Source of the DNA: Desulfobacterales bacterium
GTDB taxonomy: Bacteria > Desulfobacterota > Desulfobacteria > Desulfobacterales > JAEINQ01
NCBI GenBank assembly: GCA_016342285.1
Contig: JAEINQ010000017.1
Coordinates: 1 to 64,000, forward strand
Length of the DNA stretch: 64,000 nt
Direction of reading: 5' to 3'
Shown here piece by piece: positions 9,546 through 18,864 of this stretch; position 1 is the first letter of the stretch, and each line of letters starts with the position of its first letter. The notes beneath the pieces are model-generated. The model did not search any database, was not told where the DNA came from, and saw nothing but the letters and a program-made list of their open reading frames with translations. The position numbers and the translations under genes are program-made.

Positions 9546-10585
9546 AAACGCGAATCCTTCTGTTCATGGCCCTGGCCCTGGTTCTCTCGACGGTCGCCGC
9601 CCCGGCCGCCGACAAAACCGTCTACGTCTTCAACTGGGCCGAGTACATGCCCGACGCGGTCATCGCCCGATTCGAAAAAGAGACCGGCATCCGCGTGGTC
9701 TACACCACTTACGAGAGCAACGAGGCCATGTACGCCAAGATCAAGCTGCTGAGTTCCGGGGGCGGCTATGACCTGGTCTTCCCCTCCACCTATGTCGTCA
9801 ACCGCATGCGCCGGGAAGGGCTCCTGGCACCCATCGACCGAGACCGGCTGGCCAATTTTAAATTTCTGGATCCCAAACTGCTGGACAAATCTTACGATCC
9901 GGGTAACCGCTACAGCATTCCCTACCAGTGGGGAACCACGGCCATCGGCGTCAATAGCAAACTCGTCGATCCGGCGACCGTTACCAGCTGGAAGGACCTG
10001 TGGCGGCCCGAATTCAGGGGCAAGGTCATGCTGTCGAACGATCTAAGGGAAACCTTTGCCCTGGCGCTTCGGGATCTGGGGTATTCGGGGAACACCACCG
10101 ATGTTGCCCAGATCGAGCAGGCCTACAACCACCTGCTGACCCTGCTACCCAACGTACGGGTCTTTTCAACCGATAGTCAGAAACAGGTGCTATTGAGCCT
10201 TGAGGCCACCATCGGCATGATCTGGAACGGAGAGGCCTACATGGCGGCCCAGGAAAACCCGGACATTAAATACATCTTCCCCAAGGAAGGCCCCCTGATC
10301 TGGCTTGACTCCATGGTGATCCCCAAACACGCGGCCAACCGGGACCACGCCCTGGCCTTTATCGACTTCATCCTTCGACCCGAGATTTCAAAGATGATCA
10401 GCGAAGAGGTGGGCTACGCCTCGCCCAACCTGGAGGCCATCACCCTCATGGATCCGGCGGTCCGGAACAACCCCACGGTCTATCCGCCGGCGGAAATCCT
10501 GGCCAAAGGCGAGTTTCAGTTGGATGTAGGCGAGGCGATTCTGGTTTATGAAAAGTACTGGGAGAAGTTAAAAAGCGGTCAATAA
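9542..10585 (+). CDS. potD: Periplasmic spermidine/putrescine-binding protein
   Basis: Substrate-binding protein of the polyamine importer (347 residues). An N-terminal Sec signal peptide (KTRILLFMALALVLSTVAAP) ends near residue 22, and the mature part opens with VYVFNWAEYMPD, which is typical of PotD/PotF. No lipobox Cys is seen, so it is probably a free periplasmic protein. It is the last gene of the operon, and its stop codon lies inside the stem of a perfect 24-bp hairpin. Confidence 0.92.
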   Translation: MKTRILLFMALALVLSTVAAPAADKTVYVFNWAEYMPDAVIARFEKETGIRVVYTTYESNEAMYAKIKLLSSGGGYDLVFPSTYVVNRMRREGLLAPIDRDRLANFKFLDPKLLDKSYDPGNRYSIPYQWGTTAIGVNSKLVDPATVTSWKDLWRPEFRGKVMLSNDLRETFALALRDLGYSGNTTDVAQIEQAYNHLLTLLPNVRVFSTDSQKQVLLSLEATIGMIWNGEAYMAAQENPDIKYIFPKEGPLIWLDSMVIPKHAANRDHALAFIDFILRPEISKMISEEVGYASPNLEAITLMDPAVRNNPTVYPPAEILAKGEFQLDVGEAILVYEKYWEKLKSGQ

Positions 10586-10620
10586 AATTGCATCAGCAAT
10601 TTTATTGACCGCTTTTTAAC
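10567..10620. terminator. Perfect 24-bp hairpin terminator after potD
   Basis: Bases 10567-10590 pair exactly with 10597-10620 around a 6-base loop (CATCAG). The right arm contains GCTTTTTAAC and is followed by TGTTTTTTAA. The potD stop codon lies in the left arm. Because the next gene is convergent, the hairpin probably terminates transcription from both sides. Confidence 0.85.
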
Positions 10621-10664
10621 TGTTTTTTAAGGATTTAAGGCAGTTCGAACCGGGAGCGAGGCGT

Positions 10665-11705
10665 TCACGAACGAACCGTTTCCCTGATCATTGCAACGAA
10701 ACCCTCGACATCCTCCTCGGTGGTGTCGAAGGCGGTCATCCACCGCACCTCTGAGATGGCCTCGTTCCAGACGTAGAAAAAGGATTTTTCCTGAAGCGCC
10801 AATATGTGTTCGGCCGGGACCCGGGCAAAGACCCCGTTGGTTTCTGTTGCCTGGGTCGGGTCGATGCCGGGAATGTCCCGGATCCCTTCGGCCAGAAGGG
10901 CGGCCATGCGGTTGGCGTGCCGGGCGTTTTCCAGCCACAGGTCACCGGAGAGCAGGGCCTGGAACTGGGCCGCGATAAATCGCATCTTGGAGCCGAGTTG
11001 CATCCCCTGTTTTCTAAAATACTTGAAATCCTTTGCCAGGCCCGGGTCAAAAAAGACCACGGCCTCGCCGAACATCATCCCGTTCTTGGTGCCGCCAAAG
11101 GAGAGAACATCGACCCCGGCATCCGCGGTCATGGCTTTCAGCGGCGTGTCCAGGGCCGCGGCGGCGTTGGCCAGCCGGGCACCATCCATGTGAAGCACCA
11201 TGCCGTATTCCGCGGCCAGGCCGGAAATTTCCCGGATCTCTTCTACCGAATAGAGGGTTCCCAGTTCCGTGGGCTGGGTGATGGAGATTACCCTCGGCTG
11301 GGCGTGATGCTCGAAACCGAAGCCATGAAGAAGGGGACGGATCGTCTTTGGGGTCAGCTTGCCGTCGGCGGTCGGAACGGCCAGGAGCTTGCACCCGGTG
11401 AAGCGTTCCGGTGCCCCGCATTCATCCACGTGAATATGGGCCGTATCGGCGCAGATCACCGCGTGATGGCTCCGGGTGGCGGCCTTTAATCCCAGGACAT
11501 TGGCCGCCGTTCCGTTGAAGACGAAAAAGACTTCGATGCCCTCGCCGAAATGCCTTTTGAACGTTTCCATTGCTTCGGCGGTATACGGATCGTCGCCGTA
11601 GGCCAGGCAGTGGCCGGTGTTGGCCGCGGCCAGGGCCGCTATGATTGCCGGATGCACCACGGCGTTGTTGTCGCTGGCAAAACCCCTTGAATTTGAATTC
11701 AACAT
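10665..11705 (-). CDS. ltaE: Low-specificity L-threonine aldolase
   Basis: PLP enzyme that cleaves threonine or allo-threonine to glycine and acetaldehyde (346 residues, family-typical). The N-terminus FASDNNAVVHPAI and the YGDDPYTAEAMETF segment are characteristic. The PLP Lys is K207 in SFGGTKNGMM, and HMDGARLANA carries the cofactor-binding Asp. It is convergent with potD and stands alone. Upstream (higher coordinates) lies a small hairpin repeat. Confidence 0.93.
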   Translation of the reverse strand: MLNSNSRGFASDNNAVVHPAIIAALAAANTGHCLAYGDDPYTAEAMETFKRHFGEGIEVFFVFNGTAANVLGLKAATRSHHAVICADTAHIHVDECGAPERFTGCKLLAVPTADGKLTPKTIRPLLHGFGFEHHAQPRVISITQPTELGTLYSVEEIREISGLAAEYGMVLHMDGARLANAAAALDTPLKAMTADAGVDVLSFGGTKNGMMFGEAVVFFDPGLAKDFKYFRKQGMQLGSKMRFIAAQFQALLSGDLWLENARHANRMAALLAEGIRDIPGIDPTQATETNGVFARVPAEHILALQEKSFFYVWNEAISEVRWMTAFDTTEEDVEGFVAMIRETVRS

Positions 11706-11737
11706 TTTTCCTTTAAGCCCTTAAAAGACGAGTAAAG

Positions 11738-11764
11738 AATCCACGCCCACAGGACGTGGATTCC
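11738..11764. repeat. Small hairpin repeat (CCACG...CGTGG)
   Basis: GAATCCACG and CGTGGATTC form a perfect 9-bp stem around CCCACAGGA. A close copy, extending to about 38 bp with roughly 33 identical bases, lies at 50569-50606 in front of the NarL-type regulator. A weaker copy lies near 47816. The role is unknown. Confidence 0.5.
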
Positions 11765-11831
11765 GACTTCGAATTGAATTGCAGTCCGTTGGCAACCCGT
11801 TTCAGGTGAAACACTTTTGCCCGAAAAGAGA

Positions 11832-12281
11832 TCATTCCGGATCATCAATGCGGGAAAAGGAGACCAGGCGGCTTTGGACCCCAAAGGATTCGGCTGCCTT
11901 GTGCAGCAGATGATCGCAGGTGACCATTTCAGCCCCCTGGTGAAGGCAGCAGGCAAGGTGAAGACTATCGAGGGTGCGAAGAGAAGACTTTCTCGAACAG
12001 AGCCAGCGTTCGGATTGCCTGTAATGGGCCGTTTTTATAGGGCGGCTAACGAATAGGCCCGATCGGATATCTTCAAGAAAGGCATTTTCCACGAGCCCGG
12101 CCTGGGATTCTTCGATTTCATGCATTCTGACCCATCTGGCCACGGCGGAAAAGAACTCGACCCGGCTCAAATCGCTGATCAGCACCGGTGGTTCCACAGA
12201 TCCCAGCAAGTCGTTGATCATCCGACTTGTCGGTTCTTCACGGTAATACGGCAGCAGGGCACTGGTATCAAAATAAAGCAT
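11832..12281 (-). CDS. PIN-domain toxin (VapC-type)
   Basis: Probable ribonuclease toxin of a type II toxin-antitoxin pair. The start at 12281 (MLYFDTSALLPYY) is preferred over 12296 because it fits the PIN N-terminus and lies one base after the antitoxin stop. The four PIN acidic positions are visible: D in YFDTSAL, E in SRVEFFSA, D in RTLDSLHLA and D in VTCDHLL. These should bind the catalytic metal. The cognate antitoxin gene is directly upstream. Of the toxin-antitoxin loci in this part of the window, this is the only one that looks complete. Confidence 0.85.
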   Translation of the reverse strand: MLYFDTSALLPYYREEPTSRMINDLLGSVEPPVLISDLSRVEFFSAVARWVRMHEIEESQAGLVENAFLEDIRSGLFVSRPIKTAHYRQSERWLCSRKSSLRTLDSLHLACCLHQGAEMVTCDHLLHKAAESFGVQSRLVSFSRIDDPE

Positions 12282-12282
12282 A

Positions 12283-12525
12283 TCAGAAACGATCATTGCG
12301 AATTTGACGGATTGTTTCAGCGCTTGAACAGGTTGCCGGCGGCAGTTTGGCCCTCAAAGAACTTCTATCCGGAAATCTCAGCGGTTCGGCAGGTACGGTG
12401 TCCGCCTTAACCAGTTTGGCAACCGGTTTCCCCCGGCGGGTGATGACGAACTCTTCACCCATGGTTACGGCATCCAGCAACCGGCCGATTTTTTCCCGGG
12501 CCTCTCGAACATTTATGGTTTCCAT
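12283..12525 (-). CDS. Phd/YefM-family antitoxin
   Basis: Antitoxin of 80 residues paired with the PIN toxin that follows one base later. The start at 12525 gives METINVREAREKIGRLLDAV, the typical Phd/YefM DNA-binding N-terminus, followed by GEEFVITRRGKPVAKLV. The C-terminal part should wrap the toxin. The open frame runs further upstream but has no homologous character. Such antitoxins normally repress their own promoter. Confidence 0.85.
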   Translation of the reverse strand: METINVREAREKIGRLLDAVTMGEEFVITRRGKPVAKLVKADTVPAEPLRFPDRSSLRAKLPPATCSSAETIRQIRNDRF

Positions 12526-12869
12526 TTCAACACCCCTTGCGAAACGAGTCTTTTTATGTGTACGCATTTTTTGTGTCCACGTCAAGAAATGTCGGGGGCT
12601 GATGGAAAACATCCAAGCTCTTGATCCTGAGCCGCCCCGACTTGAGTTCATGCCCGGATGATTGACATTTCACCCTGAGAATATAAACTGTGATATCTAT
12701 CAGTACCAGCAGGAGGTGAATCATGCAGACTGCAAAAATATTTACCAACAACACCAAAGCGTTTTGCCGGATCCCGAACTTAAAAATCGACAATTGGGTT
12801 GAATAGCATTCCGGAAGAGGGGTCGGCTTTCTATGAACCCCCTCCTTTTTAACAAGGTTGTTTCCGTTC
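12526..12869. other. Region with a VapB-like remnant
   Basis: Apart from the 27-codon VapB-like fragment at 12723-12806 this interval holds no gene I can support. The segment 12540-12720 is AT-rich and should include the promoter of the minus-strand antitoxin. Confidence 0.4.
12723..12806 (+). pseudogene. Remnant of a VapB-type antitoxin gene
   Basis: A good ribosome binding site (AGGAGGTGA) is followed by ATG and 27 codons starting MQTAKIFTNNTKAFCRIP. This resembles the start of VapB antitoxins (AbrB-like swapped-hairpin fold), which typically begin M-TAKIF-NG-SQAVRLP. The frame stops at TAG 12804, far short of the usual 70-80 residues, and no toxin follows. It could instead be a tiny expressed peptide. 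I favour a decayed antitoxin. Confidence 0.5.
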
Positions 12870-13424
12870 ATGGACATTAAAATTCCGCCCGAAGGTTTCG
12901 ACCCCTACGCGGACCGGTCAGCCCGGGATATTCGAAACAGCCTGTCCAGGGCCTTTGTGCGTGCCCTGGCGGCCGGCACGCCCGATCCGTTTTTGGACGA
13001 AGGAAACAAATGGCTGGAGACGGCCCCGCAGCCGGCCTGCCGGGTCTATATCCAGGACAGGCTGCCGCGCTTCGTTGCGGTTCTGGCTGAAATCAAAAGG
13101 GAACGGATTTCGGACCCCCTGCACAAGGCGGTGGTGATCTGGAACCACGGCCTGTTCTTCGAGGTCCACGAACAGATCGAAGACTTCTGGCACGAATCCA
13201 CCGGCGGTCTGCACCGGGCATTGCAGGGCCTGATCCTGTCTGCCGGGGTTTACGTCCACCTGGAGGCTGGCAATAAGTCAGCGGCACGGGGACTGGCTGA
13301 AAAGGCGGGGAAATGGCTCGGCGCCCACGGCAGCGAACTGCCCCGGATCGCCAACCTCAGGGCGCTCATCGACGCACTGGAAACCCCATGCGAAAATCCG
13401 CCCGCGCTTCAATGGCAAGGATAG
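12870..13424 (+). CDS. DUF309 family protein
   Basis: Soluble helical protein of 184 residues. The central block (WNHGLFFEVHEQIEDFW, then LHRALQGLILSAGVYVHLEAGN) is the DUF309 signature, with the HE-x2-E residues suspected to bind a metal or form an active site. Biochemical function is not known to me. The ATG at 12870 (MDIKIPPEGFDPYADR) is preferred to 12858. It stands alone between toxin-antitoxin remnants and a convergent EEP gene. Confidence 0.75.
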   Translation: MDIKIPPEGFDPYADRSARDIRNSLSRAFVRALAAGTPDPFLDEGNKWLETAPQPACRVYIQDRLPRFVAVLAEIKRERISDPLHKAVVIWNHGLFFEVHEQIEDFWHESTGGLHRALQGLILSAGVYVHLEAGNKSAARGLAEKAGKWLGAHGSELPRIANLRALIDALETPCENPPALQWQG

Positions 13425-13506
13425 CCGACATGATAGATCGAGGGCATCACCAGTCAAGCCCAAAACACCAAACTCAAAACACCAAACACTTCCCTATCGA
13501 AGTCTT

Positions 13507-14256
13507 TCAGGCGGCTTTAGGAATGGGGAATTCGAAGTCGCAGACCAGGGGGACATGGTCCGAGTAGGTCACCTGGGGAATTTGAAAAGCGGCCACACGC
13601 AGCTCCGGGCTATGCAGAATATAGTCCAGTTGCCGGCGGGGCGCTTTGGCCGGATGGGAGGGCATGCCGGTGTCATTGGCGTTCTTCAGGCCGCTGGCCG
13701 CCAGAAAGAGCGCCAACTCCCGATCCCCCCAGAAGGCGTTGAAGTCGCCGGCGACAATGACCGGTTTTCGGGCTTGTTTGACAATGGTGTAAAGGTCCTG
13801 AAGCTGGTGCTGGCGATGCCGGAATTTCAAGGAGAGATGGACCAGAAAGACCGTCACCTCTTCGAGTTCCATCTCGATCACCAGCCGCTTGACACCGTTG
13901 TTGAGGTAATGGAAGCGCCGTTCAAGGATCGGCCGGTTGGTCGACACGGAGTTCCCCTGCTTGCTCAGTAGCGGCATCTTTCCCACCACACTGTGGTTGG
14001 CGTATTTGGTTTCAAAGACGTGTTCATGGGCCAGGTCCCGGGCAATGGTGCGGGCCTGGCCTCTTCGATCCGTCCGAAACGAACCGCCGTCCACCTCCAC
14101 CAGCCCCACGATGTCCGGGGCCTGGGATCGGATAAAGTCCCGAATCCGATCAAAGTTGCCGTGGGTCCGCCTGAAATATCCGCTGAAGGGCACCGGGAGG
14201 TGAAAACCGTGGCCGGTGCCAGCCCCGTATCGAATGTTGTATAGAAGAAATCTCAT
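13507..14256 (-). CDS. Endonuclease/exonuclease/phosphatase (EEP) family protein
   Basis: Probable metal-dependent phosphodiesterase of 249 residues. It carries the family motifs: N at the start (LYNIRYGAG), E in VGLVEVDGGS, the GDFNAF motif in VIVAGDFNAFWGD, and the C-terminal SDHVPLVCDF with catalytic Asp/His. No signal peptide is seen. The substrate (DNA, lipid headgroup or sugar phosphate) cannot be inferred. It is monocistronic and divergent from clpB. Confidence 0.88.
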   Translation of the reverse strand: MRFLLYNIRYGAGTGHGFHLPVPFSGYFRRTHGNFDRIRDFIRSQAPDIVGLVEVDGGSFRTDRRGQARTIARDLAHEHVFETKYANHSVVGKMPLLSKQGNSVSTNRPILERRFHYLNNGVKRLVIEMELEEVTVFLVHLSLKFRHRQHQLQDLYTIVKQARKPVIVAGDFNAFWGDRELALFLAASGLKNANDTGMPSHPAKAPRRQLDYILHSPELRVAAFQIPQVTYSDHVPLVCDFEFPIPKAA

Positions 14257-14579
14257 ATCCTCATTTCTGATTGGAAACGCCTATCGGTGACCATCCACCC
14301 AAATAACGATTCGTAAACGGGTCCTAGGGTAGCGCCTGGATGGCATTTGTCAAACGATAAATTGTTTTTTCTGTTATGCCCTAAACTCAAGTAACCCTTG
14401 GGCCTGACGGTACGCCCTGTCGGCGTTTGGTGCATAGCCAGATATTTTTTGTATCGTAAGCCCTTTGTGAATTTGGCCGGACCCTTCACTTTGACTTTAC
14501 GGGGTCGGTGATTATTTTCCAACTGCAAGATTTAGACCGGAAAGGGAGCCGGGGCATCCATCAGATCCAGGAGAAGACC
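14257..14579. other. Divergent intergenic region before clpB
   Basis: No gene is seen. The interval should hold the promoters of clpB and of the minus-strand EEP gene. A small palindromic stretch (AAACGATAAATTGTTT near 14353) and a hairpin GGGC...GCCC near 14400 are present. I could not recognise a clear heat-shock promoter or CIRCE operator. Confidence 0.3.
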
Positions 14580-17171
14580 ATGCGATTCGACAAATTTACC
14601 ATCAAGAGCCAGGAACTCATGGGCAACGCCCAGTCCCTGGCGTCAAGGCATCACAACCAGCAAATTGAGCCCGAGCACCTGCTTGCGGCCATGCTGGACG
14701 AAAAGGACGGCGTGGCCCGGTCCATGCTGCGAAAACTCGGCGTTTCGCCTGAGGCGGTGGCCAGGGACGTGGCCACCGCCCTGGAAAAGCTACCCAAAGT
14801 CAGCGGGGGGGCTGAGGTCTACCTGTCGCCCCGAAGCCGAGCCGTGTTGGATGCCGCTTTTTCCGAATCGGCCAAGATGAAGGACGATTATGTCAGCATT
14901 GAGCACATCCTGCTGGCCGTGGCCGACGAAAAGAGTGGTGAGGCCCGGCAGATTCTTGGCGGCTGCGGCGTTAACCGGGAGACCATCCTTCGGGGGCTCA
15001 TGGAGATTCGCGGCAACCAGCGGATCACCGACCCCAACCCCGAGGAAAAATACCAGGCCCTGGAAAAATTTAGCCGGGACCTGACGGCCCTGGCCCGCAC
15101 GGGAAAGCTCGACCCGGTCATCGGCCGGGACGAGGAGGTGCGTCGTATCGTCCAGGTTTTGTCCCGCCGGACAAAAAACAACCCGGTGCTCATCGGCGAG
15201 CCGGGGGTCGGAAAGACCGCCATTGTGGAGGGTCTGGCCCAGCGCATCGTGGCCGGTGACGTTTCCGAGACGTTAAAAAACCGCCGTCTGGTCTCTCTGG
15301 ACATGGGGGCGCTCATTGCCGGGGCCAAGTACCGCGGCGAATTCGAAGACCGGCTCAAGGCCGTTCTCAAGGAGGTGGAGAGCGCCGAAGGCGAGGTGAT
15401 CATGTTCATTGACGAGCTGCACACCCTGGTGGGGGCCGGGGCCACCGAAGGGGCCATGGACGCCTCCAATATGCTCAAACCCGCCCTGGCCCGGGGGACT
15501 TTGAGGTGTGTGGGGGCCACGACCCTCACCGAATACCGCAAATACATTGAAAAAGACAGCGCCCTGGAGCGGCGGTTCCAGCCGGTGCTGGTGGCCGAAC
15601 CTTCGGTGGAGGACACCATCAGTATCCTGCGGGGGCTGAAGGAAAAATACGAGGTCCATCACGGGGTGCGCATCAAGGATTCGGCCATCGTGGCCGCGGC
15701 CACTTTGAGCGAACGTTATATCTCCGATCGGTTCCTGCCGGACAAGGCCATCGATCTCATGGACGAATGCGCCTCCAAACTGCGCATTGAGATCGACTCC
15801 ATGCCCACCGAGATCGACGAGATCCAGCGAAAGATCACCCAGGCCGAGATCGAGCGCCAGGCTTTGAAAAAGGAGACCGACAAGGCTTCCCGGGAGCGGC
15901 TGGAAAAACTTGACGGCTCTCTGGCCGAATGGAATTCTGAATTGACCCGCATGAAGGGGCACTGGCAGAACGAAAAAGCGCTGATCCAGACCATCCGGTC
16001 CATCAAGGAGGAGATCGAGCATCTGGGCACGGAAGAGCAAAAGGCCGAACGGGAGGGGAACCTTGCCCGGGTGGCCGAGCTTCGCTATGGACGGTCGACG
16101 GAGCTGAAAAAGCGTCTGGCTGAGGCCAACGAAAGACTCGAAGATCTCCAGTCCGAAAGCAAGATGCTCAAAGAAGAGGTCGACGACGAGGACATCGCCG
16201 CCGTGGTCTCGCGCTGGACCGGCATTCCGGTCAGTCGCATGCTCGAAGGCGAGCGGGAAAAGCTCGTCCGCATGGAAGATTTTTTAGAAAAACGGGTCGT
16301 CGGCCAGAAGGAGGCCATTTGCGCCGTCTCCAACGCCGTGCGCCGGGCCCGATCCGGCATGCAGGACCCGGACCGACCCATCGGCAGTTTTATCTTCATG
16401 GGCCCCACCGGTGTGGGCAAGACCGAACTGGTCAAGGCCCTGGCCGAGTTCGTCTTTGACAGCGAAGACGCCATGGTCCGCATCGACATGAGCGAATACA
16501 TGGAAAAACACGCCGTCTCCCGGCTCATCGGAGCCCCGCCGGGCTACGTGGGATATGACCAGGGGGGGTATCTCACCGAAGCGGTGCGAAGGCGCCCCTA
16601 TTCGGTGATCCTTTTCGACGAAATCGAAAAGGCCCACCCCGAGGTATTTAACGTCCTGCTTCAGATTCTTGACGATGGCCGCATGACCGACGGCCACGGC
16701 CGGACCGTGGATTTTACCAACACGCTGATCGTCATGACCTCCAACGTGGGCAGCCAGTGGATCCAGGAACTGGCCGGGTCGGACGGCGCCGAAATGGAAC
16801 GCCGGGTTACCGAGACCCTGAGGGCCACCTTCAAACCGGAGTTTTTAAACCGCATCGACGAGACCATTATTTTTCACAGCCTGGTGGCCGACCAGATCCG
16901 CCATATCGTGGGCATCCAGATGCAGCGGCTGGAAAAACGCCTGGCCCAGATCGGTATCAAGTTGACCCTGACCGAGGCGGCCACGACTTTTCTCGCCGAA
17001 AAGGGCTACGATCCGGTTTACGGCGCCCGGCCCTTAAAGCGGGCCATCCAGCAGCACATCGAAAATCCGTTATCCATGGAGATCCTCAAAGGAACCGTGG
17101 CGAACAACTCCCGCATCAAGGCCGATGTGGAAGGAGGTGCCATCGTATTTGGTGCCCACCAGGCCAACTGA
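14580..17171 (+). CDS. clpB: ClpB protein disaggregase
   Basis: Hexameric AAA+ disaggregase of 863 residues that works with DnaK to rescue aggregated proteins. The start at 14580 ([14 protein letters not shown]) follows CAGGAGAAG and matches the conserved ClpB N-terminus. Domains in order: Clp_N double repeat (about 1-145), AAA-1 with GEPGVGKTA, the long coiled-coil M domain (about 405-525, specific to ClpB rather than ClpA/C), and AAA-2 with GPTGVGKTE and [20 protein letters not shown]. The C-terminal ASCE domain follows. It is monogenic and ends in a strong terminator. Confidence 0.96.
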   Translation: MRFDKFTIKSQELMGNAQSLASRHHNQQIEPEHLLAAMLDEKDGVARSMLRKLGVSPEAVARDVATALEKLPKVSGGAEVYLSPRSRAVLDAAFSESAKMKDDYVSIEHILLAVADEKSGEARQILGGCGVNRETILRGLMEIRGNQRITDPNPEEKYQALEKFSRDLTALARTGKLDPVIGRDEEVRRIVQVLSRRTKNNPVLIGEPGVGKTAIVEGLAQRIVAGDVSETLKNRRLVSLDMGALIAGAKYRGEFEDRLKAVLKEVESAEGEVIMFIDELHTLVGAGATEGAMDASNMLKPALARGTLRCVGATTLTEYRKYIEKDSALERRFQPVLVAEPSVEDTISILRGLKEKYEVHHGVRIKDSAIVAAATLSERYISDRFLPDKAIDLMDECASKLRIEIDSMPTEIDEIQRKITQAEIERQALKKETDKASRERLEKLDGSLAEWNSELTRMKGHWQNEKALIQTIRSIKEEIEHLGTEEQKAEREGNLARVAELRYGRSTELKKRLAEANERLEDLQSESKMLKEEVDDEDIAAVVSRWTGIPVSRMLEGEREKLVRMEDFLEKRVVGQKEAICAVSNAVRRARSGMQDPDRPIGSFIFMGPTGVGKTELVKALAEFVFDSEDAMVRIDMSEYMEKHAVSRLIGAPPGYVGYDQGGYLTEAVRRRPYSVILFDEIEKAHPEVFNVLLQILDDGRMTDGHGRTVDFTNTLIVMTSNVGSQWIQELAGSDGAEMERRVTETLRATFKPEFLNRIDETIIFHSLVADQIRHIVGIQMQRLEKRLAQIGIKLTLTEAATTFLAEKGYDPVYGARPLKRAIQQHIENPLSMEILKGTVANNSRIKADVEGGAIVFGAHQAN

Positions 17172-17199
17172 CCGGCCAGGCCCGGCACTTTATCGAAAA

Positions 17200-17241
17200 A
17201 GGCGCCGGCCCTGCCATCATGCGGAGCCGGCGCCTCTTTTT
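17200..17241 (+). terminator. Rho-independent terminator after clpB
   Basis: AGGCGCCGGC at 17200-17209 pairs with GCCGGCGCCT at 17226-17235, followed by CTTTTTATTT. It would also terminate the orphan antitoxin on the other strand, which ends at 17261. Confidence 0.85.
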
Positions 17242-17260
17242 ATTTGCCGAGATGGATGTG

Positions 17261-17518
17261 TCAGGTCCTTATGAGGGGGATCTCGTATTGTATTCCGAAT
17301 GCCGCGGCAACGTCCGGCGGCAGTTCGTCAAAGTCATCGGCAATCCGTATCTTGCCCTTCAGGGCACCGGGGGTGCGCGGTCGTAAGTCTTCCCGATAGC
17401 GGACCAGCCGGGCCACGGGCTTTCCGGCCTTGCCGATGATAACCTCTTCCCCCACCAGTACTTTTTCGATAAGCGCCGACAACTGTGCCTTGGCCTCGGA
17501 TATGTTCGTAATCTGCAT
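17261..17518 (-). CDS. Orphan Phd/YefM-family antitoxin
   Basis: Antitoxin-like protein of 85 residues. The ATG at 17518 follows AAGGAGGTGTGAT and begins MQITNISEAKAQLSALIEKV, then GEEVIIGKAGKPVARLV, as in Phd/YefM. In an intact locus a PIN toxin would follow downstream on this strand, but the next 90 bp are the clpB terminator and the clpB end, so no toxin gene exists. Three tandem GACCA units just upstream (about 17543-17560) may be its operator. It is either a solitary regulator or a leftover of toxin loss. Confidence 0.8.
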   Translation of the reverse strand: MQITNISEAKAQLSALIEKVLVGEEVIIGKAGKPVARLVRYREDLRPRTPGALKGKIRIADDFDELPPDVAAAFGIQYEIPLIRT

Positions 17519-17619
17519 ATCACACCTCCTTGTAGACATAGTCTGACCAGACCAGACCAGATTGTCAAGGGCTTGATTGCACATCAAGTCAGGCTGCTTT
17601 TTTTTGCTGAAAAGGGAAC

Positions 17620-17648
17620 TTGACACTTGTTCATTATTGCACTATGTA
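17620..17648 (+). promoter_or_regulatory. Sigma-70-type promoter of the AbiEi-like gene
   Basis: TTGACA at 17620-17625, a 17-base spacer, then TATGTA at 17643-17648. The predicted transcription start near 17655 would leave a leader of about 38 bases to the ATG at 17693, which argues for that start over 17657. Confidence 0.65.
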
Positions 17649-17692
17649 CATTAAAAATGAACGCATATAAATTTGAACAAACTGATGGGGCC

Positions 17693-18724
17693 ATGAAGAC
17701 GACAACTGATAAAGACCTCCTGCTGGACGCATTGGACGCATTTCGAAGAGCCACCGGACTTGCTGTTGAGACGGTCCTGCCGGGTTTGGACGAACCCCTT
17801 GGGGCTGAGACAAAAATTAGAATCAAATGGGACGGTTTCGAACGGGAATTTACCGTCGAAGTCAAACCCAGGCTCACCCAGCCGATGGCGGGGATGGTCG
17901 CTGAAAAAATAGCGGCATATGGATATCGACGGATCCTGGTTACCCGTTATGTGAATCCCAAACTGGCGGATCGGTTGCGGGAAATGGATATCCCGTTCAT
18001 GGACACAGCAGGAAACGCATTTATCAAAGAGGCCCCCTTGGTTGTTTTCATCAAGGGCGTCAAACCTGAGCCCGGACAGATCCGACCCGAACCGGCAACC
18101 CGTGCTTTCAGGCCCAAAGGCCTTCAAATTATTTTTGCCTTTCTCTGCAATCCCGGTCTGGAAAACCAACCTTTTCGAAAGATCGCCGAAAACGCCAACG
18201 TCGCCCTGGGTACGGTGAACCTGGCCTTGACCGATCTCAAACACAAGGGGTTTCTCCTGGACATGGGCAAACGCGGTCGAAAACTGGTCCGGAAAGAGAG
18301 GCTCCTGAAGCGCTGGGTGGAAGCTTACGCAGAAGATCTGAGGCCAAAACTGCATCGATTTCGGTATGCGGCCGAGGGCCGGGACTGGTGGGGGGAGGCG
18401 GAAATCAAAGACCTTGGTGCGCTTTGGGGCGGCGAGGCCGCGGCCGATACCCTGACAGGCAACCTGAAGCCGGACATCGCGACTATTTACACAAAAGAAC
18501 CCCTGGGAAAACTGGTGCTAAAACATCGGCTCCGAAAGGACCCCAACGGAAACCTCGAAGTGCTTCACAAATTCTGGAACTTCGACTTCGATTGGAAATT
18601 CCCCCATCTGGCGCCGCCGCTTTTGATCTACGCCGACCTCATGGCCACGGGGGATACCCGAAACATCGAAACCGCGAGGATGGTGTATGCCCAGCATCTC
18701 ACTGGATTTGTCCGGGAAGATTGA
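17693..18724 (+). CDS. AbiEi-family antitoxin (type IV TA), partner truncated
   Basis: Protein of about 343 residues of the type IV toxin-antitoxin AbiEi-like family. In this family it represses the operon and counteracts a nucleotidyltransferase toxin (AbiEii). Visible are an N-terminal nuclease-like or sensor segment (RIKWDGFEREFTVEVKP, then ILVTRYVNPKLADRLREM), a winged helix near the middle (IAENANVALGTVNLALTDLK) and the typical C-terminus PPLLIYADLMATGDTRNIE. The start at 17693 is chosen from the promoter position; 17657 is possible. The toxin gene that should overlap its 3' end survives only as 24 codons (18687-18761). Confidence 0.7.
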   Translation: MKTTTDKDLLLDALDAFRRATGLAVETVLPGLDEPLGAETKIRIKWDGFEREFTVEVKPRLTQPMAGMVAEKIAAYGYRRILVTRYVNPKLADRLREMDIPFMDTAGNAFIKEAPLVVFIKGVKPEPGQIRPEPATRAFRPKGLQIIFAFLCNPGLENQPFRKIAENANVALGTVNLALTDLKHKGFLLDMGKRGRKLVRKERLLKRWVEAYAEDLRPKLHRFRYAAEGRDWWGEAEIKDLGALWGGEAAADTLTGNLKPDIATIYTKEPLGKLVLKHRLRKDPNGNLEVLHKFWNFDFDWKFPHLAPPLLIYADLMATGDTRNIETARMVYAQHLTGFVRED

Positions 18725-18761
18725 TGCGCAGACGATAGCGATCCTGGAACACATCGACTGA
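18687..18761 (+). pseudogene. Truncated AbiEii-type nucleotidyltransferase toxin remnant
   Basis: Starting inside the AbiEi-like gene, ATG 18687 opens a frame reading MPSISLDLSGKIDAQTIAIL and stops at TGA 18759. This looks like the conserved beginning of the nucleotidyltransferase partner (L-x-GKID-x-T-x-x-x-L). The catalytic GS and DxD motifs are missing. A further 30 or so codons in the same frame after the stop stay open but show no nucleotidyltransferase motif. Interpretation: the toxin was lost by deletion or a stop mutation. Confidence 0.5.
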
Positions 18762-18864
18762 CGGATAAAGGCAAAAAAGGTGCTGGAAAAATTGAAGGGG
18801 CTGTTGTATCCAAGTTGGCGACTTGGAAATGCCCGAACAGGAAAACTTAATTTGAGGAGATGCC

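Noticed and set aside
14253-14528. 91-codon minus-strand frame upstream of clpB
   Set aside because: Basic, low-complexity peptide with no family resemblance, overlapping the clpB leader and without a ribosome binding site.
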